Of a DNA stretch of 64,000 nucleotides, positions 1 through 10,747 are shown piece by piece (position 1 is the stretch's first letter; the number at the start of each line of letters is the position of its first letter). The DNA is from Luscinia megarhynchos. Lineage: Eukaryota; Chordata; Aves; Passeriformes; Turdidae. Below the pieces are notes generated by a model. The model saw only the letters and a program-made list of their open reading frames with translations, did not search any database and was not told the origin of the DNA. The stretch is from the NCBI GenBank assembly GCA_034336665.1, contig JAPFBE010000032.1:4340001-4404000 (forward strand). The letters are read 5' to 3'. The position numbers and the translations under genes were made by a program.

Positions 1-340
1 TGCAGTAGCTTCCTGGACATTTTCCTTGGCTAGCTCAGTACTAAGAAGAAGTCCAGAGCCCTGCAGGAACGAGATAAAAGACCAAAAGAGGCTCCTTCCC
101 CCGAAGGGGTTCCAAAGCTTTATTCCAGGAGGCTTCCAAGGGGAAAGAGGAAGTGGGACTAGCTGTCTGTGGTATTTTAAACCTCCCACCTGGGGGCAGA
201 GGGAACCCAGACCCCAGCCAATCAGCTCAGGGCAGAGGGGAAGGGGGAGGGGAAAGGACCAAACCACTAGACAGGCTACAGGGGGGTTCAGGGAGATACC
301 ATTCTCAGTGCTACATAAACCACGCAAATGAAATACAACA
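1..340 (-). mobile_element. 3' LTR of E1 (class II ERV)
   Basis: Long terminal repeat read on the minus strand from 340 (TGTTGTATTTC) to about position 1 (ending CTACTGCA). It is preceded at 341-355 by a polypurine tract, the usual 3' LTR boundary. Inside are a CCAAT box (forward 216-221), a TATA-like TTTAAAAT near 171-182 and a polyadenylation signal AATAAA at 119-124, all on the minus strand and in the order U3-R-U5. The outer end may lie at or just before the window edge, so no target-site duplication can be checked. No matching 5' LTR was found at the other end of E1. Confidence 0.8.
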
Positions 341-385
341 TCTCCCCATTTTTTGTTTAGCAAAACTAAAGGAAAGGCATCGGGT

Positions 386-1900
386 TCATTTTGATTTGGA
401 ATATGAATTTGCCCACCACTTAGAGTTTGCAGGAAAATTAGACTGTTTTTGGTTTCTCAACTCTATGTGGTTGACTACTGAGATAGAAGAAATGAGACCA
501 TTAATAGCCTTAAAAATCAAACAAAGAAGGATCCCGAAAGCGATAATTATAAGGAAAAGACCAACAAAAAATACCAAAATTGTTTTAACTATAGAAATCC
601 ACCACCCTGTGAGTCCCCATCCTTTGAACAGTTCCTTGAACCAATCCTCAGATTCTTGCTTCACTTGTCCGATCAAGCTGTTCATGCTTTGGAGGGCAGC
701 ATGGATGTTAGGAGATTTCGAGGTGAGGTTCATGCAGCAAAGTCCTTCAAATTCCTGGCACTTGTGTCCGTGCAGTAGCAGAAGAAAGTCTATGGCAGCC
801 CGATTTTGGAGTGTGGTCTGCCTGGTAATTTCCTCGTCTTCTAGGAGGGAGCTGATGGCAGTGGATGTTAAGTTTGCCTGTTTGACTAACCAGCACTCTA
901 GGTGACCCAATTCACCTAGAGCCTTGGCTGCTGTGACCCATGGAAGGAACAGGGACACAGCAACACTTTTTGACTTGGCCCAATGAAAAATTTCAGAATT
1001 ACAGTTTGGCTCCAATTTGTCAGCACTTCTCTTTTGGATTTTGTTAGCCAATTTGTTTTTGTGAGTCCGTTCACCAATTAAGGTTTGGTTGGGTGCCAAC
1101 AGGGACAACAACCCAAAGGTACATGGCCCTCCTAATAGCCAAGAAGGGATCCCTGCCCATGCCTGATCTCCACAAATCAAGAACAATCCCTTAGGGAGGC
1201 TCTTCGGACTTGAAAGAGATGGGTTGTCTGCTGTAATATGGTTTAAGGTCTTACACCACCTTTTTGCAGTGAATTCCCCATGAAAGTGCCGTATGTTGTG
1301 GAACTCTTTGGTGCTAGAAGGTTTTGGGATGATAGTAAAATGAATGCAGTACGGTGCGGGGGAGGAACCCAATAGCTCTAATTCTTGGGGTTCCTGGGCT
1401 GCTTTGGGCAAGTTTGGCAGTCAGTCCTCTATGGGGTTCTTAATAATTATAGGTTGCTGCTGATTTTTGTGTGGTTGGATGCTGTGTAACTCAATAACTT
1501 CGTAGGACATATATGTGCTAAATCTGTCTGGATATTCTTCAGCTTTCAATGGGATACCTACCAGGCAGGTGGACATAGGATCTTTTGCTGCTGCAGTTGA
1601 CAGGCATATGTTTTCTTGTTGAAGTGTTTGTGGCAGGGTCACCCAGAAGTTTTGACGTGGCTGAGGGACGATTCACGCAGCTGCCAGACTGTTCAGCTTT
1701 AATAAGATGACAAGTTGGATGGGGCTCATCATGGGGTTGAGTGGGAGGTAGGTTTTCTCTAAAAGGGAAAAACAGACATTTTTAATGCATGTTAAAAATC
1801 TCTGTTTCTGCCGGAATGTAGTCACATCTAGGAAGATTTTTTTTCTCCTCTTTCCAGCAGCATCTTCTTTTTGAAGCAAAGGCTGCATGCTTCTCATCCC
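386..1900 (-). pseudogene. env: E1 env, broken in SU, TM half open (gamma-type)
   Basis: Envelope remnant of a class II ERV. The surface-subunit part lies in short frames (1897-1673 and 1642-1421) separated by stops. The last 341 codons (1411-386) are open. That open part holds a basic KIQKRS stretch resembling a furin-type site, a hydrophobic fusion-peptide-like segment, a region LQNRAAIDFLLLLHG, a C-X6-CC motif (CQEFEGLCC), a membrane anchor (about 20 apolar residues near IVKTILVFFVGLFLIIIAFG) and a short cytoplasmic tail. C-X6-CC marks the gamma-type TM also found in alpharetroviruses and some class II ERVs, not the classical betaretroviral TM. The N-terminal part is disrupted, so an intact glycoprotein is unlikely. 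Confidence 0.8.
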
Positions 1901-1955
1901 CTTCTACTGGAGCTGGATTTTTGGGAACAAAATCTTTGACCCACTTCTGGGGAAT

Positions 1956-4460
1956 CTACCGAGGGCCTGAGGGGGTGGCTACGCATACATAGCCACGCCC
2001 CCAAGTAACAAGCTCATAGGGACCTTTGGTTTTGCATGTTTCTGGGTCCCTAATCAAGACTGGTGGACGTTGGGAAAATTTGAACTGATTACCACTGTTA
2101 AAGTGACGTATCACAGGAGGACTCATGTTTTCAAATGAACAGTTCAGAAAATTGATAGCAAACATGACTTTGCAGAGCTTCTTCTGTGGAGGCATCCACA
2201 CAGTTGAACTGGTCTGTCTTTCCAGGACCTGCTTGAGCATCTGGTGGGCACGCTCAATCACAGCTTGGCCTGTGGGGGAGTGGGGGATGCGAATTTTATG
2301 TTCCACTCCCCACTGCTGGAAAAATTCCAGGAACTCCTTGGATGTATACGCTGGGCCATTATCTGTTTTGATTTCCCTAGGGATCCCCAGCACTGAAAAG
2401 GCTTGAACTAGGTGTTGTTTGGCATGCACAGCCCTTTCTCCTGCATGGGCAGAGGCATAAACTGCACCTGAATATGTGTCAATGCTTATATGAACATATT
2501 TGAGGCGACCAAAACTGGGAATGTGTGTGATGTCTGTCTGCCACACTTCACTGCTGCCAAGGCCCGGGGGGTTTACCCCCATACCCAGCGATGGCATGGC
2601 CTGTAGCTGGCAGCTGGGACAGGTGGCCACAATGGCTGGAGCCTGATTCCGTGTTAACCGGAACTGATGGATCAGACCTGGAGCACTCTGGTGGCAATGC
2701 TGTTCGCTCAGCTTTGCCTGTTGGAAGATGTCAGGGAGGCCTGCTTTCTCAGATGTGGCTGCAAGGGAGTCTGCCTTACGATTCCCTTCTGCGATTTCAC
2801 CTGGCAAATTGGTGTGTGACTTTACATGCACCACATAGAAAGGATGCTCTCAATGTGAAACTAAATAGATTAGTTTTGAAAGCAACCTGAAGAGATGCTC
2901 GTTATCGATGTCTTTGAGAACTGCCTGCTCCTCTCTGGATACTACCCCAGCTACATAAGCTGAGTCAGTTACCAAGATAATGGCTCCGAGAACTTCTCAA
3001 GGGCTCTCACAACTGCAGCCAGTTCAGCAACCTGGGGCGATCCCTCCACAAACTCAACATCAGCTTCCCAATGCTGAGTCTGGGGATTTCTCCGTCATCA
3101 TCGACTTGTGCAAAGTCTCAGACTCATCCGTGAACACTGTGAGAGTTTTGAGTGGTCTTTGTCTCCTCTTCTCATGAGGAATGAGGTGTAATTCCTCATT
3201 AAACAACTTGTGAGTAGGGGTGTGGACTGATATTTGTCTACTGTAGCTATCTAGAGATATTTGGAGGCTGGCATTGCTCTGGAGCAAGTGCTCAAACATC
3301 TCTTTGGTCAGCCTTTCAGGAGAGTTCCTTCCCTCCTCAGAAAGTTTGACCGGGAGGTGAATACATGCAAAGTCACAACCAGCCAGCTCATGCAGTCTCA
3401 TCCTTGCCTTCTGAATCAGCTGAGCCATCAGCACTTGTGGCTGAGTGATGGTCTCGGATCTTTGGTGGGAGAGGAAGACCCATTCTATGATTAAGAGTGA
3501 ATCTCTCTGCCCCTCGATTCACTGGAATATCAAACCGTGCAGGTGTGGCAGTTTTCCCAAAGCAATGAATTTGAAAGGCAGCTCGGGCTGATAATGGTGA
3601 GCCTGCCTCTCGGCCAAAGCCTTCTGTACCTTTTCAATTGCAGTTTTTGCCTCTGGGGTCAGTTCCCTGGGAGAACCCAGCTCTCTCTCCCCCTTCAATA
3701 AATTGAAGAGGGGATCTAGGTCCTCATTGGTGAGGCCTAGCCAGGGCCTTACCCAGTTCAAAGACCCACACAAGGAATGGAGTTCTGCTAGGGTTTTGGG
3801 ATTACAATCCATTTCCAATTTCTGTGAGACGATGGTCTGTGCAGTAATCTCCAAGCCCAGATACTTCCAAGGTAGCATCCTTTGAACTTTGTCTTCCTGC
3901 AATTGAAATCCATCAGAGGTTAAACTTTTATCCACTAGGTCAAGTGTGTGTTGGAGTATAGAGTCATCGGGGACACACACAAGCACATCATCCATGTAGT
4001 GTAAGATTATAGCTTCCCTTCTTTGCGCACGCACAGGGGACAGCAATGAAGCTACATACCACTGGCAGATGGAGGGACTGGACTTCATTCCCTGCGGGAG
4101 TACTTTCCAGTGGTATCGCTTCATTGGGACTTCTCGATTTATCGAAGGAAGTGAGAAGGCAAACCTTGGGGCATCTTCAGGGTGTAGGGGAATTTGGAAA
4201 AAACAGTCTTTGATGTCAATTACAGCCAATTGCCAAACTCGGGGAAGCATCGTTGGGGAAGGCATCCCAGGTTGGGGAGACTCCATGTTCTGAATTACTT
4301 TGTTTATTTTTCTGAGGTCGTGTAGTAATCTCCACTTTTCCTTCCCTGGTTTCTTTATTACAAAGTCCAGGCTTGTTGTCTCTTCTATGTGGTTTTTAGC
4401 CAATTGTTTCTCTACAAGCTCTTCGAGCACCTTAAGCTTCTCTTTACTCAATGGCCACTG
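1956..4460 (-). pseudogene. pol: E1 pol (RT-RNase H-integrase), class II ERV
   Basis: Betaretrovirus-like polymerase. Reverse transcriptase is open at 4451-3519, with LPQGMKSSPSICQ and the catalytic YMDD box. RNase H follows with LTVFTDES, a VAELAAVVRAL helix and VTDSAY. Integrase is open at 2834-1956, with the HHCC zinc finger (ending CPSCQ) and the DDE triad (QTDITH, TDNGPAY, VIERAHQ). Breaks seen: a TGA at 3519-3521 after which the same frame resumes, a frameshift near 3060 inside RNase H, and a stop just before 2834. The RT and integrase domains are each nearly complete, but the reading frame as a whole is not. The YMDD box and the domain sequence support class II (ERVK) rather than class III. 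Confidence 0.9.
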
Positions 4461-4462
4461 TG

Positions 4463-5310
4463 CTACCCATTTAGAGGAGTCTTAGGGATAATCATTCTGA
4501 TTCCCCACTGGGACATGGTGTCTCTCCCCCATAAGGAGCACTTATAGTCTGTAACAAACGGATGGACACTAGCCAATCTTCCATCCGGCCCCTCAATTTG
4601 CACTATGCTTTTCGATATCTTTGCCAATTTGATCCCTCCTACACCTTGGATTTTGCCAACCACGGGTTGCAATTCCCATTGTGATGGCCACATCCTTTCG
4701 GGTATGATCATCACATCTGCCCCTGTGTCAAGCACCCCTTCCACGTGGAGATGGTCTGATCCAAGGGTTAGGTTGCATGCCAAAGAGGGTTTTTCCTCAC
4801 CCACCACTTCTGCCCAGTAGACTTCAGGTGATTTTCCATCTACTGTGACCTCCACTGGAATGGGGATGGCCTGGGCTAGGATTTACCCCTCGCCCAGGTA
4901 GAATGGTAGTTGAGGACAGCGTGCTAAGAGAATGAGGCAGGTTATTTTTCCCTTGATGGTCATGGGAGCCACCTCCGTCTCTAAGGGTGTGTGTGCTGTG
5001 TCCCTAATAACAAAATACTCACTGTCCAGTTCCATGTGATATATCGTCACGTCCACTAAGCTGCTTGACAGGTCCACTGTAATGACTGTCCAGTCAGTAG
5101 ACCTGAAATTAAAACCTTTGGTAGTCGTAAGCCTAAAACGGCCACAAGGCTGCCAAACCTTGTCAAATGAACATTTAACATTTCTATTTTCCTGCATCCC
5201 CACATCCTGTATATCTTCCTCCCCCCTTTTCATTAAGAGAGATGTTTTAGCTGGTGTGGAGCCTGCTGTATTTATATCCTTGCGTGTGATTGCGTGAATG
5301 GCGGGCACGC
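4463..5310 (-). pseudogene. pro: E1 pro (aspartic protease) with upstream domain
   Basis: The retroviral protease lies at 4855-4463, with the active-site signature VLDTGADVMIIP and a flap-like GVGG stretch. The upstream part (5308-4883) is in the same frame and separated by a single in-frame TAA at 4883-4885. In betaretroviruses this position normally carries a dUTPase. The phrase KGKITCLILLA is only weakly like the end of that domain, and no clear dUTPase motif 3 or 5 is visible, so it is left unassigned. It lies between gag and pol in the normal class II order. Confidence 0.8.
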
Positions 5311-5319
5311 GCTCTAGAC

Positions 5320-7223
5320 TCAGTTTTTTTGCTTATTGATCTTCTTCTGTTTCTGGCTATGTGGACAGTCTCTGGCGAAGTGTCCTGGCTTTTTGCACTG
5401 GAAACAGATGAACTGTTCGAGCTGCTGTGGTGACATTGATTGCCTCCTTGCTCCTGGTGTTACAGCTGCAGCAGTCTTTGGGTGTACCTGTCCCAGATTT
5501 CTCTCCTGTGCACCAAGCAGTTCTGATTTTCTGGCGCAGGCTTCTATCATCTGTGCAAGACTACGTGGTAGTTCAAGGGGAAGGCTAAGAATAACTCTGC
5601 GACAGGTTTCATTAGCATTCCTCTGAGCCTTAATCAATTCTGCCTGTATTGCTGGGCTGTGCACTTGCCTCTCCACCTGTGTTCGAAGGCAGTCCAAAAA
5701 CTGCAAAAAATTCTCAGAGGCAAACTGTTTTATATTAACATAACTGCCTTTGACTTCAACCATTGGTAATTGGTTAAAAGTCTTTTCTGTAACATTGCAG
5801 ATTTTATCCAAAACAGACTTGGATAATATTCGGGTTTGTTTTTCAGGGCAGTGCCAATTCCCTTCACCACACAGATGTTCATGTGTAATATCATTATCAT
5901 CACCATCTTTTGCATCATCAGAGCTTTGCTGAAGCTCTTTTAGGAGCACCTTTAGGGAACGTTTCCATATATTCTCCCATGAGGAGGTCAACAAACACCG
6001 GAAAAGGTCTTTTATATCATTAGGTACCATCTCATTTGACGTAAAAGTAGCTCTCATCATGCCTTTAAAAATGCCACTGCTTCTACCAAATTCTCTTTGT
6101 ACTTTACAAATTTCTTTTTTTATCTTGATAGGACAAAGGCTGATAACTTCTCTTGCCATTTCTCCTACCAAGATAAATGACAGGAGCAGCTAAGGATATA
6201 TTTTCCTCTTCATGGTTCTGATTCCCAGGAAAATTCCCATGTGTTCCATTCCCCTGGGAGCTAGGAGGCATTCCACCCCCCATCCCCTTGGGTCCGGGAA
6301 GGGGCTGATTTCCCTCCCCCCCAACCCCACCAGAGGCTGCAGAGAGCCCATGCCCCTCCCCGCTCCTTCGGCAGTTCGGAGGGCGGGCCCCGCCTCCCCC
6401 ACCCCCGTTCCCTTGGCAACCCTGAGGGCAGGCCTGTGAAACCGGAGCAGGGGAGGGGGCGAGGTTACAGGGTGACGTCATGTGGGGCGGGCACTTTGAG
6501 GAGGGATGGGGTGGGGTGGCCAAGGACAAGAATGGGTTGTGGAAGGGGAAGGGGATGGGAGCAGGGACGGGAGGGTAAAAGGGGTTATGGGATGAAGAAG
6601 CCAACATGTGACCACCGACATATTGAAAACCCCTCCCTACCTCGTGGTCGACCATGCAGCCGGTGCTCTGAGGGGAAGGAAAGTCACTTTTAGAGCTGTC
6701 AGAACAGTGTTTTTGAGGGAAAACAGGTGGGAGAGGAGGGTACAGGGAAGACTCTGTGACAACCTGCACACAATTGTCAGAGCCAGGGTACTGGGGGGGG
6801 ACTCAGAGGCCCAGAACATATGCCAATACTTCGGGTGTTCTACTTCTCTAGGGGTGGCCTGCATGTCCCCTCCAGTTCAGGGGCAGAGGGATTTGGAGGA
6901 AGGAGAGGGGAACTCAGGAGACTTTCCTGTGGCTGTCTGTTGTTCTCTGTTTGAAGGAATTGTTGGCAAATTTGTAAAAGAATTGGGAGAAACAGAGGGG
7001 CTATGTCATCCCCATTTTCCACTTTTAATGTTAATAATTCTCCTATTTTATCCCAAAATAAAACCAAATTTATATCTTGCAAATCAAAACCTGGACTTTC
7101 AAGAGACAGCCATCAGACAAAGTATTCTAATCGTTTCTTAGAGACTATAACATCTCTAGCACTTAAAATTTCCCTAAGCTGGGAAAATATACTCTTTTGC
7201 TGAGCAGAAAGCTGTGCACCCAT
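5320..7223 (-). pseudogene. gag: E1 gag, class II ERV, frame-broken
   Basis: The start codon is at 7223-7221 and opens MGAQLSAQQ, with glycine 2 as a likely N-myristoylation site. Matrix-like sequence is interrupted by a TGA at about 7115 and continues in the same frame to 6840. A proline- and glycine-rich region (6769-6104) in another frame contains YPPL/PPV motifs that resemble late-budding signals. The capsid and nucleocapsid (6171-5320) include a major-homology-like stretch around VNIKQFASENFLQFL and one zinc knuckle (CFQCKKPGHFARDC). At least two frameshifts separate these blocks. Only about 170 bases of leader precede the start before E1 meets E2, and the 5' LTR and primer-binding site are missing. 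Confidence 0.85.
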
Positions 7224-7589
7224 TTTGATGTTTTAAAAGCAATCTGCAAAACTTGTCTACCTTTTCATGCAATATCCACACAAACAAAAGCAGTTCCTTT
7301 AGGACCTGACTCCAAAAACCGGGAGGAGAGGGGGTATGGGGATTCTGCTGAGGGAGATGCGTGACATGGGCCACTAACCAAGGGAGTTCTACTAAAGTGA
7401 AGGTAGCTTCGACCTCCCATAACCAAGGTGCAGGATATTACAGAAGGGAAGATAATCTGTCAGACCCACTTGAAGGAGCCTGTACTATGTATGCCCAGGA
7501 AGGAAAAAACAACCAGGGCTAGAGGGGTCCTGCCTCTAGCCAGGGAGAGGCATGGGATGACAGAGAGTATTGGATGGTGTGGATCCTAT

Positions 7590-8060
7590 GGCCTGGCACA
7601 TTAGAGCCACAGAAACAGACTGTTAGTTGATACTGGTTCACAATGTACCATAATACCATCAGAACATGTGGGTGAAGAACCTTTCTCCATTGTTGGAGTA
7701 AGGGGAGGATCGCAGGAATTGACTCAGCTGGAAGCTGAGGTGAGCCTGACAGAGAAGGGGTGGCAGAAATATCCAATTGTAACTGGCCCAGGACCACAGC
7801 GCATTCTAGGCATAGACTTCCTCAGGAACGGCTGCTACAAAGACCCAAAGGGGTTCAGGTAAGCTATTGGAAAATTCGCTGCAGCGGCAGAGATAATTAA
7901 GCAGTTGAGCACCTTGCCTGGACTATCAGAAAATCCATCTGCAGTGGGACTCCTGAAAGTGACAGAGCAACAGGTACCAATTGCCACCACAACAGTGCCG
8001 GACAAATCGAGATGCTGTGATCCCCATCCACAAAATTATCTGAGAGCTGGAGAGCCAAGG
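7590..8060 (+). pseudogene. pro: E2 pro (ERVL protease) remnant
   Basis: Corresponds to 16430-16900 in E3. The protease sequence is recognisable as GVRGGSQELTQLEAEVSL and ILGIDFLRNG, which line up with the E3 protease. The active-site region near 7620-7640 reads VDTG-like (gttgatactggttcacaatg) but in a different frame from the following segment. An in-frame TAA ends the main block at 7860-7862. It is not functional. Confidence 0.65.
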
Positions 8061-8061
8061 G

Positions 8062-8884
8062 TTGTGCAGCAAAATGCACTCACCGGAAAACAGCCCCATC
8101 TGGCCTGTGCGCAAGCCTGATGGAGAATGGAGATTGACTGTGGACTATTGCGCATTGAATGAAGTGACTCCACCGCTGAGCGCTGCCGTGCCAGACATGC
8201 TGGAACTCCAGTACAAGCTGGAGTCCAAAGCAGCAAAGTGGTATGCCACCATTGACATTGCCAATGCGTTTTTCTCCATTCCTTTGGCTGCAGAGTGCAG
8301 GCCTCAGTTTGCTTTCACCTGGAGGGGCGTGCAGTACACCTGGAACCGACTGCCCCAGGGGTGGAAACACAGCCCCACCATCTGCCACAGACTGATCCAC
8401 CTCAGAGGTGGTTGGCACAGAAACACAACTCCTGGCACCCCGGCTGCTAGTGCTGGGGTGGATGTTCAAAGGAAAGGTTCCCTCTACCCACCACGCCACT
8501 GATGCTACATGGAGCAAGTGGATTGCCCTCATCATGCAGCACGCCCGTATTGGAAACACGAATCACCCTGGGATTTTGGAGATAATTACAAACTGGCCAG
8601 AAGGTGAAGATTTTGCACTCACCGATGAAGAGGAGCAGGAACAAGTGACCCGGGCTGAAGAATCCCCACGGTACAACCAACTGCCAGCAGATGAAACATG
8701 CTACACTCTTTTCATCTATGGTTCCTGCCTCATCGTGGGGATGAACTGGAAGTGGAAAGCAGCTGTATGGAGCCCCATACGACAGGTTGCACAAGCTACC
8801 GAAGGAGAAGTGGGATCAAGTCAACTTGCTGAACTCAAAGCTGTTCAGCTGGCCTTGGACATTGCTGAGAGAGAAATGGCTTAA
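8062..8884 (+). pseudogene. pol: E2 RT/RNase H with palm deletion
   Basis: The N-terminal RT (SPIWPVRKPDGEWRLTVDY, WYATIDIANAFFSIP, LPQGWKHSPTICH) runs to about 8400. It then joins directly to the sequence that in E3 begins near 17905. About 670 bases present in E3 are absent, including the YIDD catalytic box, thumb and connection. RNase H follows in another frame (about 8500-8884), with LFIYGSC where E3 has LFNDGSC, so the catalytic aspartate is replaced, and with SSQLAELKAVQLAL. A TAA at 8882-8884 breaks RNase H. The enzyme cannot be active. Confidence 0.8.
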
Positions 8885-8889
8885 GCTCT

Positions 8890-9995
8890 GTCTTTAAACG
8901 GATTCATGGATGGTAGCCAATGCTCTGTGGGGTTGGCTGGAGAGGTGGAAAAAGGCTAACTGGCAATGTAGAGGAAAACCAACCTGGGCTGGTGATGAGT
9001 GGAAAGACATTGCCACACAAGTAGAGAAGCTACTTGTGAAAGTCGGTCACTTAGATGCCCATGTTCCCAAGAGTCGGGCTAATGAAGGACACCGACATAA
9101 CCAGCAGGTAGATCAGGCTGCAAAGGTAGAGGTGTCAAAGACAGACTTAGATTGGCAACACAAGGGAGAATTGTTCCTGGCTCAATGGGCCCACGATGCC
9201 TCAGGTCATCAGGGCAGACACACCATCTATAAGTGGGCATGAGACCGAGGGGTGGATCTAACCATGGACAGTATTTCTCAGGTATTCCATTACTGTGAGA
9301 TGTGTGCTGCCATCAAGCAAGCCAAGCAGGTGAAGCCCCTCTGGTATGGTGAGCAGTGGTCCAAATATAAGTACGGGGAGGCCTGGCAGATTGAGTACAT
9401 CACACTGTCTCAAATACGCCAAGGCCAGCGCTACGTGTTGACCATGGTGGAAGCCACCACTGGATGGTTGGAGACCTACCCTATGCCTCACGCTACTGCT
9501 CGGAACACCATCCTGGACCTAGAAAAGCAAGTGCTTTGGAGGCATGGTACCCCTGAGAAAATAGTCAGACAACGGGACCCATTTCAAAAACGGACTTATC
9601 AACGCCTGGGCCAGAGAACACGGCATTGAATGGATATATAATATCCCTTACCATCCACTTGCTGCCAGGAAAGTTGAACAGTGCAACGGCCTACTCAAAG
9701 CTCCCCTGAAGGTACTTGGTGTGGGAACCTTCAAGAATTGGGAAACAAACTTAGCAAAGGCCACCTGGATGGTCAACACCCGAGGGTCCATCAATCGAGC
9801 TGGTCCTGCCCAATCTGAACCCTTGCACACAGTGGATGGAGATAAAGTCCCGGTAGTACACATAAAAGGTATTTTAGGAAAGACTGTTTGGATTAGTCCC
9901 ACCTCGGCAAAGTGAAACCCATCTGAGGGATTGTCTTTGCCCAAGGACCTGGTTGCACTTGGTGGGTAATGCAGAAAGATGAGGAAACCCATTGT
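8890..9995 (+). pseudogene. E2 integrase remnant
   Basis: RNase H tail and integrase in broken frames. Visible are the HHCC zinc region (H..H, CEMCAAIKQAK), the first acidic core residue region (WQIEYITLSQ, with E where E3 has D), and downstream SINRAGPAQSEPLHTVDGDK. A TGA at 9241-9243 interrupts the zinc region, and frameshifts follow at about 9560-9720. Order and content match 18370-19520 of E3. It is a decayed gene. Confidence 0.75.
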
Positions 9996-10076
9996 GTACT
10001 GTAGGTAATCTTAAGTGAGAACGGTGTGTAAGGTTTTTTTCAGCATGCAGATGGTAATAGAAAAAGGGGTGGATAA

Positions 10077-10747
10077 TGTCTTAGGGTTGCAATATGGGAT
10101 GTCAACGAAAGTATGTATTCTATCACCATCTGTTGAATACAGATGGGGGCAATCATCTTTATCTTTTCCACAACCCATCCTTCCCTCCAGGAAGATATCT
10201 GTCGGCTACTGGGCCATTAAGTCCCACTGTATGACTGATAAAATTGCATGATTCCATTGGGAGATGCTCCAGACAGGGGGAGGAGCCAAGCCTTTCCTAC
10301 CTCGATAAAAAGCTGACATTTTAGAACATCAAGGGCAGCCTTTTTTCCACTGGGATTCCAGAGCACAAAACGGACCTTTTCCACATCATCCTTGGACCTT
10401 CAGAGGAAAACTGCACCCTTCTACAGGAGTACTGCTTCAACTGAACCACGTCTGCCACTGCTGGAGGACTGTAGCCACCATTTAATGGGAGTGCTACCAA
10501 CACCCTGACTGACAGGGTATCAGGTTGTATTCTGACTCTCTCAGGGTTGGGATTGTTCTTTGTAATACTGCATTTCTATTTTAATTTTCCTAGTAAAGAA
10601 CTGTTATTCATATTTCCCATATCTTTGCCTGAGAGCCCCTTAATTTCAAAATTGCAATAATAATTTGGAGGGAGGGGGTTTACCTTCTCCATTTCTAAGA
10701 GAAGCTTCTGCCTTTATTGGCAGACACCTGTCCTTCAAACCAGGACA
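10077..10747 (+). mobile_element. 3' LTR of E2
   Basis: Begins TGTCTTAGGGTTGC directly after a polypurine tract (10059-10076) and ends CAAACCAGGACA at 10747. It is the same family as the solo LTR at 32893-33616, with shared blocks such as GGGAGATGCTCCAG, the ACCACGTCTGCCACTGC region and the end CTTTATTGGCAGACACCTGT. It lacks some U3 sequence present in the solo copy (671 versus 724 bp). Confidence 0.85.

Larger units (their letters stand above)
7395..10747 (+). mobile_element. E2: 3' half of a class III ERV (ERVL)
   Basis: A plus-strand ERVL remnant that starts in the 3' part of gag (recognisable from about 7440 by comparison with 16260 onward in E3) and runs through pro, RT, RNase H, integrase and a complete 3' LTR (10077-10747). 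It has no env, as expected for ERVL. The 5' LTR and most of gag are missing; its left side abuts the 5' end of E1 in opposite orientation. Coding similarity to E3 is very high by eye, but the LTR is of a different family. Confidence 0.85.

Noticed and set aside
153..905. Plus-strand 250-codon open frame
   Set aside because: It lies opposite the E1 LTR and env TM part, has no domain and is a shadow of the minus-strand env.
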